From the NCBI GenBank assembly GCA_028697935.1, contig JAQVEM010000078.1:1-6271 (forward strand): a DNA stretch of 6,271 nucleotides. The letters run 5' to 3'. Below, in pieces: positions 1-5,252 of the stretch (the first letter of the stretch is position 1; every line of letters begins with the position of its first letter). A model generated the notes under the pieces. It saw only the letters and a program-made list of their open reading frames with translations. It was not told where the DNA came from and did no database searches. The translations under genes and the position numbers were made by a program. This DNA is from Actinomycetota bacterium. Lineage in GTDB: Bacteria > Actinomycetota > Humimicrobiia > Humimicrobiales > Humimicrobiaceae.

Positions 1-19
1 TTAACATAGCATTTTTATA

Positions 20-30
20 TTGTCAAGGCT
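20..30. repeat. Left terminal inverted repeat of the decayed insertion sequence
   Basis: TTGTCAAGGCT here matches the reverse complement of 1081-1091 (TTGTCAATGCT) at 10 of 11 positions, and the two copies bracket the transposase remnant. That placement suggests the ends of the element. The match is short and the surroundings are AT-rich, so the exact boundary is uncertain, and no target duplication could be fixed. A nine-base direct match, GCATTTTTA, also lies beside each copy (9-17 and 1073-1081). Confidence 0.4.
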
Positions 31-94
31 TTATTAATTTAATGTTGTTAACCGATATTTTCACATTCCTTAATATCTAATATCTATCTGGTTC

Positions 95-259
95 CTATTC
101 AATTATTGAATTAAAAAACCCTTCTACAATTTCTTCATCCCTTGGATCATATATAAATCCATCCAAACCCCGCTTATCCAGGAATGGCTGACTGCAGGTT
201 TTTAGGAAGGAGCCTTCTGCCTTTTTTAACCCTGGTATAACCTCTGATGCGATGCTTTT
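95..259 (-). pseudogene. Unidentified 54-codon C-terminal coding fragment
   Basis: A minus-strand frame is open from just after a stop at 260-262 down to a TAG at 95-97. It reads like genuine protein, with an acidic, aromatic C-terminus containing GLDGFIYDPRDEEIVEG and ending FFNSIIE. It has no good start codon or ribosome binding site, so it is the tail of something longer. It lies downstream of the transposase remnant, in a different frame from the last transposase piece but inside the presumed inverted repeats. It could be the frame-shifted end of the transposase, a passenger-gene remnant, or a host gene cut by the element. I do not recognise the family. Confidence 0.35.
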
Positions 260-1021
260 CTATCCTCTCCAGATTATACACCTCTATACCTTTCCGCTGT
301 ATTCTGCCTTTGTCCCGATTCTTCTGGTGGTAAGGGTGCTAACCTTGGAGCGAAGGATAGTAACTGCTGATTTTCCAACAGATATAAGCTGAAAGTATTT
401 TCCCTCATAAGATAATTGCAGATCCATTGTCAAGCTTCCTCGGGTATTTATCCCAGAGGATGAAGTCAATATTTGCATTCTTTTTTAGTTTTCTTAATAC
501 AGATTTTCCTTTAGGCCTAACAGAAAATTTTCTATTAAATTTTTTAATATAGCCAGTCATAAATTTATTTGCACTCCTTATATCTTTTATCCCTTTAATA
601 TAAATTCTTGCATCAGTCTATCCTGCAGTGTCCCCAGAGTCTCTCAATTATTTCCTTAGCCTTAGGGAAGGTCCTCAGGGCAGGGTACCTATTTTACTCC
701 CATCTTACTCATAGCCCTGGAAAACTGTGTATATGGCGCATGTTTGCCATCCGATTTACTTCTATGGAAAGCTTACCCTCAGGCTAAAATATATGGTATG
801 CCTTTCCTTATAAGTAGATAAGGTATACCGGGACCCTTTATTATCTGCCTTACTGCCTCAAAATATCCTTCAAGGCATTTCTGTCTGGTAGACAGAATAA
901 GTATACTAGCTTCTTCTTTTATTTTTATCTCTCCCTCTACCAATCTCTCTACCACTTTAAGTCTTGCCATCTCTTTTTCTCTCTTGTGATATTTTCCTTC
1001 TATTGTATTCATAGGTGACAT
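252..1021 (-). pseudogene. Decayed integrase-type (DDE) transposase, ISNCY/IS1202-like
   Basis: This is the remnant of a transposase with an N-terminal helix-turn-helix followed by an integrase core. The start is probably the ATG at 1021. The helix-turn-helix reads MARLKVVERLVEGEIKIKEE up to LSTRQ. It then jumps directly to EGYFEAVRQIIKG, which belongs to the catalytic core, so roughly a hundred codons between them appear deleted. Further pieces in shifting frames are TQFSRAMSKMGVK followed by an in-frame stop, KAKEIIERLWG, then a one-base loss to TLQDRLMQEF, the tail KFNRKFSVRPKGKS, RKLDNGSAII, and SYEGKYFQLI to RRIGTKAEYSGKV. IERLWGTLQDRL and KLDNG followed by a YEGKYFQL-like strand are typical of this family (established knowledge). 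At least four frameshifts or stops plus the deletion mean it cannot make active enzyme. The exact IS family is my judgement from remembered motifs. Confidence 0.8.
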
Positions 1022-1080
1022 TTTCCCTAAATAACTTAAGAGTGACAATATCACTAAATAACAACACATAAGGCATTTTT

Positions 1081-1091
1081 AGCATTGACAA
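1081..1091. repeat. Right terminal inverted repeat of the decayed insertion sequence
   Basis: AGCATTGACAA pairs with the copy at 20-30 with one mismatch. It sits about 60 bp upstream of the transposase start on the opposite side from the transposase tail, as expected for an IS end. The TTGACA inside it doubles as a possible outward-facing -35 box. Confidence 0.4.
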
Positions 1092-1113
1092 ATGATTTTT
1101 AATATCTTATTAT
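1085..1113 (+). promoter_or_regulatory. Near-consensus sigma-70/A promoter pointing out of the IS end toward the symporter operon
   Basis: TTGACA at 1085-1090 is a perfect -35 box, followed after exactly 17 bases by TATTAT at 1108-1113, a five-of-six -10 box. It reads rightward toward the symporter gene and would give a leader of about 300 bases. The -35 lies in the presumed terminal repeat of the dead element, an arrangement known from ISs that activate neighbouring genes. Activity is inferred; AT-rich DNA produces such matches by chance, though a perfect -35 at ideal spacing is uncommon. Confidence 0.5.
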
Positions 1114-1300
1114 GACATTAAATATAAATGTTATAGATAACATAAATATGAATATAAAAAAAGTTGAACAAACTATACATTTAGTCCTCTAATAGTTTTT
1201 ATAAATTTATATTACTTTAGATTTTAACGAGAAAATTAAAATTTATTATATAATCTACACTATTTAAGAACTGTGTTTACAACAAATGTTTTATAGTTTT
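1114..1300. other. AT-rich gene-free upstream region
   Basis: I see no open frame with a ribosome binding site, no RNA gene and no riboswitch-like conserved structure in this stretch. It is strongly A+T biased and lies between the dead insertion sequence and the symporter promoter region. It would form most of the 5' leader if transcription starts at the IS-end promoter. Confidence 0.5.
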
Positions 1301-1312
1301 TTGTGAACTATA
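1292..1312. repeat. Inverted repeat TATAGTT-n7-AACTATA, possible operator
   Basis: TATAGTT at 1292-1298 and AACTATA at 1306-1312 are perfect seven-base arms around a seven-base centre, about 105 bp before the likely symporter start. The candidate -35 box TTGTGA begins within the centre, so a protein bound here could block or assist RNA polymerase. No regulator gene is in the window to pair with it, and the arms are AT-rich, so chance is possible. Confidence 0.3.
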
Positions 1313-1329
1313 TAAAAATTATATATAAA
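1301..1329 (+). promoter_or_regulatory. Candidate proximal promoter of the symporter-oxidoreductase operon
   Basis: TTGTGA at 1301-1306 and TATAAA at 1324-1329 are separated by 17 bases and lie about 90 bases before the likely start at 1418. Each box has modest mismatches to the sigma-70/A consensus. The overlap with the inverted repeat at 1292-1312 suggests possible regulation. The sequence is so AT-rich that other -10-like hexamers are nearby. Confidence 0.35.
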
Positions 1330-1417
1330 TGAGATAAAAGAAAAACAAATAAGAAAGGAGATGATGGTATTCCTAAAAAAAATTTTTGTTCATATTTTTT
1401 TTAAAAAGGAGCAAAAA

Positions 1418-2788
1418 ATGAAAAATGGTAGCTCAGGCAAAGTATCTTTAAAAACCAAAATATTATATGGTGTAGCTGATCTGGGACTTGCACTCCATAC
1501 TTCTATGGTCCAGTTCTTTATGCTTTTCTACCTGACTGATGTGGCTAAAATAAGTCCTGCACTTGCTGGTTCCGCACTTCTTGCCAGCAAATTATCATGG
1601 GATCTGATAAACGACCCACTTTTTGGCTATTTATCTGACCATACAAAGTCACGGTGGGGGCGACGCAGACCATACATGTTACTTGCAGCAGTACCTTTAG
1701 CATTATCTTTCTGGCTAATGTTTTCCCTCAAAGAGGGCTTAACTGGAGCAGTTGCGTTTTTTTCAGTTTTTGGCGTCTATTTGCTATGGGATACTTTCCA
1801 TTCTATGGCGAGTATGACTTATTATGCAATAAGTGCCGAGATCACCACTGATTATAACGAGCGCACCAGTATAACAACTATACGTATGATATATAGTGTT
1901 ATCGGGTATATAATTGGTGCATCACTTACAACAATGATTGTAGGAATATTTAGAGACAGTCTTGGCTGGGATTTAAGAACCTCCTGGAGTACTGTAGGAT
2001 TGATATATGGTATTATTGCGATGGCAACCCTTCTTATCACTGCATTAACAGTAAAACAGAAACCTGTTATAAGTGAAGAACCTTCCAGGCTACCGCCAAT
2101 TTCAAGTATTAAAGAAACATTTAAAAATAAAGCATTTTTATGGCTTGTGGGTGTTTGCGCTCTTTTAGGTGTAGTTTTTGCGCTTATAACAAGCCTTCTA
2201 CCTTATTATTCCATTTACCATCTTGGCATGGGTGATCAAATCCCGCTAATCATGCTAACAGTTATGGGAACATTAATTCTTTTTCTATTTCCAGCTAAAA
2301 AATTATCCGAAAAGATCAATAAAGGTCCTGCATTTGCAGCCTGCCTTGGAGTAGCAAGTATTGCAATGATTTTAGCCTTTTTTTTGCCAAGAAGCTCTGC
2401 CAATCTTATATATGTAATTGCATTCTTAGCAGGTATAGGTTTTGCAGGACAATGGGTATTTCCGTGGAGCATGGTCCCTGATTGCATTGAGATTGATGAA
2501 AAAACAACAGGAGAACGCAGAGAAGGAATATACTATGGTATATGGACATTTTTCAGTAAAATAACAGGCGCACTGGGCATTGCTCTCAGTGGCTGGGGTC
2601 TTAGTTGGTTTGGTTATATTGAAGGTGTAGAGCAGACACCGACTTCACTTTTTGGAATAAGACTGTTTTTTTCATTGATTCCAGCTATTGGATTGATTAT
2701 TAGCATACCTCTATTAATTAAGTTTCCTATTACAAGAAAAAGTCATGAAAAGCTGCTATCAGAGATGGGTAGAGATACTGCAAAATAA
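1418..2788 (+). CDS. MFS transporter, GPH (glycoside-pentoside-hexuronide:cation symporter) family
   Basis: A 456-residue inner-membrane carrier with about twelve hydrophobic segments, related to the melibiose carrier MelB and expected to couple solute movement to a cation. The GPH signature is clear near residues 61-85: WDLINDPLFGYLSD followed by HTKSRWGRRRP, with D62, D66 and D74 in or after helix 2 and the basic loop between helices 2 and 3. The second half carries the family's PDCIEIDEKTTGERREGIYYG loop, then helices 11 and 12. The ATG at 1418 is chosen because AAAAAGGAG lies six bases before it; the in-frame ATGs at 1361 and 1364 sit almost directly on an upstream GGAG, too close for normal initiation, and would add a basic, aromatic 18-19 residue extension. 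Fifty bases separate it from the flavoenzyme gene, so the two are likely one operon. The transported compound is unknown. Confidence 0.9.
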   Translation: MKNGSSGKVSLKTKILYGVADLGLALHTSMVQFFMLFYLTDVAKISPALAGSALLASKLSWDLINDPLFGYLSDHTKSRWGRRRPYMLLAAVPLALSFWLMFSLKEGLTGAVAFFSVFGVYLLWDTFHSMASMTYYAISAEITTDYNERTSITTIRMIYSVIGYIIGASLTTMIVGIFRDSLGWDLRTSWSTVGLIYGIIAMATLLITALTVKQKPVISEEPSRLPPISSIKETFKNKAFLWLVGVCALLGVVFALITSLLPYYSIYHLGMGDQIPLIMLTVMGTLILFLFPAKKLSEKINKGPAFAACLGVASIAMILAFFLPRSSANLIYVIAFLAGIGFAGQWVFPWSMVPDCIEIDEKTTGERREGIYYGIWTFFSKITGALGIALSGWGLSWFGYIEGVEQTPTSLFGIRLFFSLIPAIGLIISIPLLIKFPITRKSHEKLLSEMGRDTAK

Positions 2789-2838
2789 TAAATTAATAAC
2801 AATAAGCTAAGTATTCTAATAACTAAGGAGCAGAAAAT

Positions 2839-4386
2839 ATGAAAGCTATAATAATCGGATCAGGAATGTCCGGACTTGTTATTGCTTCCTATTTAGTGCA
2901 ATCTGGCAATGATGTAATTATATGTGAGCAGAATACATTTGCAGGAGGGGTAACAGCAACAATCCAGAAAAATGGATTTAAGTGGGACCTGGGTCCACTA
3001 CTACTTGACGGATTCGGAGAAAATGAAGAAGCAAGTAATATTCTCAAAGAATTGAATGTTATAAAAAGGATTAATATTGTCAGGGAAGACAGGGGTCTTG
3101 CATTTCCTGATTTCGACTTATGGAAACCTGAAGAATATGAAGGCCCTTACTGGAGGAAAGAGAAACTTAAACTTCTCTTTCCTGAGGATACCAGAGGATT
3201 GGATAGCTATTACCGGTTTTATGATTCAATGATGTTACTTTCAGCAATCTCAAGAGAGCTAGAGCAAACCAGAGCTAAAAAGTTAAATCTTTTCCCTAAA
3301 TTTCGTATGCTTCTTATTTATCAGAAAATAAAAAAAATGTTAGGGTGGTCCGCAAATCAGTTAATGGAATTTTATTTTTCTAATCCGAAGCTCAGAGCAG
3401 TATATACAAGCATACTTGCTGATTTTTGTGCTTCACCAGCAGAATTCCCGGCACCTGGAATACCATTGAGTAATGTAGAAACAGCATTCGATAAACGCAT
3501 ACCCCTTAAAATAAAAAATAATTATAAATATCCGGGATATTATTACATCAAAGGAGGCGTTGGCAAAATTGTTGAAGCGCTGGTTGAAAAAATAGTTTCT
3601 TCTGATGGCATCTTATTGACTGGCAAAAAAGTAACAAAAATAATAATTGAGGGAGGTCAGGCAAAGGGTGTTTTGCTTCAGGATGAGACCTTTTTGGATG
3701 CGGATGTAGTCATAGCAAGTGGTGGTGCAAGGGAGGTATTTTTTAACCTTGTTGGAAAGGAAAATTTAACAGGAGAATACATAGAAAATATAGAATCGCT
3801 GCAACTTCAGGAATCTGCTTTTATGGTGCAACTGGGTATTAAGTTTGATCCCTTAAAGTATCAAAAAGCAGCACTCTGCTATTATTATGGAACATATGAT
3901 GTCGACGGTGCAGCCATGAAATGCAGAAGTGGGCTATACCATGAAGGAAAAGATGGTTTCCTTATATATGTGCCCTCTGCTCATTCACCGGAGATGGCAC
4001 CAGAAGGGTATAGCTCTGTAACTATATATACAATTGCACCAAATAAATTAAAAGATAAGGACTGGCGCGACTATTCATCTTATTATGCTGATCAGCTTAT
4101 CAAAGAAGCAGAGTACTTTATTCCTGGTCTGAGTAGCAATATAAAAGAAAAAATTATTTTAACCCCTGAAGATTTCAGAAAAATAACAAATCTTGAACAT
4201 CATGCGCTGGGTGGTTTTGTACCTGTTATGGGGAAAACTAATCCACCTCATCTTACTCCTGTTAAAGGACTTTTCTTTATAGGAGCGCAGAGTGAAAGTG
4301 CTGGTGGAATACAAAATGTAATGAAAGGTGCGAAAAAAACTTATAATAATTATTTACAGAATTATTCTCAGGACAGTACAGCCTAA
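2839..4386 (+). CDS. FAD-dependent oxidoreductase, phytoene desaturase/RetSat-like
   Basis: A 515-residue flavoenzyme of the CrtI/phytoene dehydrogenase-like amine-oxidase superfamily, whose members desaturate, saturate or isomerise isoprenoids and other lipophilic compounds. The N-terminal Rossmann fold is intact: GSGMSG at residues 7-12, the ribose-binding acid E30, and the GG pair at 36-37 before a WDLGP stretch. The middle has YPGYYYIKGGVGKIVEAL, the family's 'yp.GG...i..aL' element, followed by a GKKVTKIIIEGGQAKGV segment. The C-terminal FAD-contact motif runs from about 473 (PVKGLFFIGAQSESAGG). Length is normal for the family. The start is supported by AAGGAG eight bases upstream. No signal peptide is evident. 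Lying just after the symporter gene, it probably acts in the cytoplasm on that carrier's substrate or a derivative (inference). Annotation as a carotenoid enzyme would be unsafe: no phytoene synthase or other crt gene is visible. Confidence 0.85.
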   Translation: MKAIIIGSGMSGLVIASYLVQSGNDVIICEQNTFAGGVTATIQKNGFKWDLGPLLLDGFGENEEASNILKELNVIKRINIVREDRGLAFPDFDLWKPEEYEGPYWRKEKLKLLFPEDTRGLDSYYRFYDSMMLLSAISRELEQTRAKKLNLFPKFRMLLIYQKIKKMLGWSANQLMEFYFSNPKLRAVYTSILADFCASPAEFPAPGIPLSNVETAFDKRIPLKIKNNYKYPGYYYIKGGVGKIVEALVEKIVSSDGILLTGKKVTKIIIEGGQAKGVLLQDETFLDADVVIASGGAREVFFNLVGKENLTGEYIENIESLQLQESAFMVQLGIKFDPLKYQKAALCYYYGTYDVDGAAMKCRSGLYHEGKDGFLIYVPSAHSPEMAPEGYSSVTIYTIAPNKLKDKDWRDYSSYYADQLIKEAEYFIPGLSSNIKEKIILTPEDFRKITNLEHHALGGFVPVMGKTNPPHLTPVKGLFFIGAQSESAGGIQNVMKGAKKTYNNYLQNYSQDSTA

Positions 4387-4411
4387 TAGGGGTTAGGATA
4401 GTAAGCATTAG

Positions 4412-4430
4412 AAAAGTGCCAGTTTATCGG
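4412..4430. repeat. Left arm of a MITE-like inverted repeat pair
   Basis: AAAAGTGCCAGTTTATCGG matches the reverse complement of 4597-4615 at 15 of 19 positions, with an uninterrupted nine-base core GCCAGTTTA. The G+C content of the core stands out in this AT-rich spacer. It starts 25 bases after the flavoenzyme stop codon. Confidence 0.5.
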
Positions 4431-4490
4431 TTTATTTGAATTATGATTGCTTATTACTTTCCTTTGTTGGCGATATTGATAGCTGTTATA

Positions 4491-4525
4491 ATTTTTAGTT
4501 TACCTTAATTATTTTTAGCTTACCT
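4491..4525. repeat. Tandem direct repeat, 15-base unit with 20-base period
   Basis: ATTTTTAGTTTACCT at 4491-4505 recurs as ATTTTTAGCTTACCT at 4511-4525 with one difference; the next 20 bases end in a weaker third match, AATTACCT. It lies inside the MITE-like segment and may represent transposase-binding repeats or simple slippage. No gene overlaps it. Confidence 0.5.
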
Positions 4526-4596
4526 ATTTATAATTACCTATTTCTTTACTCCACCTGGATTTCAAAAAAGTTATTAAAGTGAATAAGTTATTAAAT

Positions 4597-4615
4597 CTGG
4601 TAAACTGGCGTTTTT
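4597..4615. repeat. Right arm of the MITE-like inverted repeat pair
   Basis: CTGGTAAACTGGCGTTTTT is the partner of 4412-4430. It lies 16 bases beyond the stop codon of the minus-strand cupin gene. With its run of T it could also assist rightward transcription termination after the flavoenzyme gene, if the distant arms pair. Confidence 0.5.
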
Positions 4616-4631
4616 ATTTTAAGGGTTACTA

Positions 4632-5075
4632 TTATCTACACTTAGTAAAATATGAATCTTCTTTTTCCGTTTTATTTTTAAGAATCAGGCACAAAAAAGT
4701 TTTATTTGATTCTATTACCGGTATCGTATGCCAGACATCTTTAAATAATTTAATTCCATAACCGGGTTCTATTTTAAATGTTGTAATATCATCAACAGTT
4801 AGCGATAATTTATCTGGTTCAGCCAAATGAATAAGGGCTTCACCTTTTAACGGCATTATTACTTCTTCTGTAAAATGATGTCTTTCAAACTGGCCGGTCC
4901 CATCAATTTTTTTAATAACTTCAAGTAACCCAATTGTGGTTCCAGAATCACTTTCTATTCCATCAATTAGATAATATTTAAAATTTTCAAATTCTGCTAT
5001 GCAAAAATTTTCATCTTTCTCTATAATATTTCCAAATTTTCTAAAATTTTTCTTATTCAATTTAGTAACCTTCAT
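4632..5075 (-). CDS. Ureidoglycolate lyase (AllA)-like cupin-fold protein
   Basis: A 147-residue cytoplasmic protein resembling the ureidoglycolate lyase family, which splits ureidoglycolate into glyoxylate and urea. The family-type opening KVTKLNKKNFRKFGNIIE is followed by the central GQFERHHFTEEVIMPLKGEA segment (compare the ERH...PL core of AllA) and GYGIKLFKDVWHTIPV, matching the G-x-W-H strand near the C-terminus. The start at 5075 is preferred because the AGGA at about 5086-5089 lies ten bases from it, against one base from the in-frame ATG at 5084, and homologues usually begin at MKV. The tail after about residue 130 is lysine/glutamate-rich. The gene follows the FGGY kinase on the same strand after a 177-base gap. 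No other purine-breakdown gene is visible, and the kinase neighbour favours a role in sugar or sugar-acid metabolism; the specific reaction is unproven. Confidence 0.7.
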   Translation of the reverse strand: MKVTKLNKKNFRKFGNIIEKDENFCIAEFENFKYYLIDGIESDSGTTIGLLEVIKKIDGTGQFERHHFTEEVIMPLKGEALIHLAEPDKLSLTVDDITTFKIEPGYGIKLFKDVWHTIPVIESNKTFLCLILKNKTEKEDSYFTKCR

Positions 5076-5133
5076 TACTGGCATTTCCTTTCTTCTTCTA
5101 TTTGTAAAACTTAAAAACTGGCTTTAACTATAA

Positions 5134-5155
5134 AATTCAATTTTTTAATTGAATT
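5134..5155. repeat. Perfect AT-rich palindrome upstream of the cupin gene
   Basis: AATTCAATT at 5134-5142 and AATTGAATT at 5147-5155 are perfect nine-base arms around a TTTT loop. It lies about 60-80 bp upstream of the cupin start and about 100 bp after the kinase stop. It could be a regulator-binding site for the cupin gene. It is a poor intrinsic terminator because the stem has only one G:C pair. Confidence 0.4.
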
Positions 5156-5181
5156 CACTGAAAATAATACCACACCTTAAC

Positions 5182-5211
5182 TTAATACTACTTTTGTACA
5201 ATATAGCTCAA
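5182..5211 (-). promoter_or_regulatory. Weak candidate promoter for the cupin gene
   Basis: On the minus strand TTGAGC (5211-5206) and TATTAA (5187-5182) are separated by 18 bases, with the palindrome at 5134-5155 falling just after the expected transcription start. This would let the cupin gene be transcribed separately from the kinase. Matches to consensus are only partial. Confidence 0.25.
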
Positions 5212-5252
5212 GACATTACTATTAATCACTGCTATTAACTTCTGCTAATAGT

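Larger units (their letters stand above)
4412..4615. mobile_element. Possible MITE or internally deleted insertion sequence
   Basis: About 204 bp bounded by a 19-bp imperfect inverted repeat (15 matches) fill most of the space between two convergent genes. Inside are no credible coding frames but a tandem direct repeat at 4491-4525. Small size, terminal inverted repeats and no gene are the hallmarks of a MITE; repeated motifs near the ends also recall IS21-type ends. No transposase for it is in the window and the target duplication is not resolved. An alternative is a long-range RNA stem acting as a bidirectional transcription end. Confidence 0.35.

Noticed and set aside
284..478. Independent small gene on the minus strand
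   Set aside because: The sequence matches the C-terminal strand region of the same broken transposase, entered by a frameshift.
779..1069. Intact small protein-coding gene on the minus strand
   Set aside because: Its translation is two transposase pieces joined by a deletion, with further transposase fragments downstream in other frames; it is part of the pseudogene.
1361..1417. N-terminal extension of the symporter from the ATG at 1361
   Set aside because: The upstream GGAG touches the ATG, while the ATG at 1418 has an ideal ribosome binding site; the extension is not typical of GPH carriers.
1654..1851. Open frame inside the symporter gene, plus strand
   Set aside because: Lies in another frame of a well-supported membrane protein gene and has no recognisable features or ribosome binding site.
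1852..2487. Two minus-strand open frames antisense to the symporter (1852-2040 and 2236-2487)
   Set aside because: Shadows of the symporter coding sequence; the hydrophobic translations only reflect the complementary strand.
2839..4386. Naming the flavoenzyme crtI
   Set aside because: The fold and motifs fit the wider phytoene-desaturase-like superfamily, but no carotenoid gene is nearby and members have many other substrates.
4579..4761. Plus-strand 60-codon open frame
   Set aside because: Mostly antisense to the cupin gene, no ribosome binding site, and it begins inside the MITE-like segment.
5134..5155. Intrinsic terminator after the kinase gene
   Set aside because: The stem is nearly all A:T and lies about 100 bases past the stop, so it would be a very weak terminator.
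5219..5244. Two tandem 13-base repeats (CTATTAATCACTG and CTATTAACTTCTG) spanning the kinase stop region
   Set aside because: Only 10 of 13 bases match and the region is AT-rich; no function suggested.
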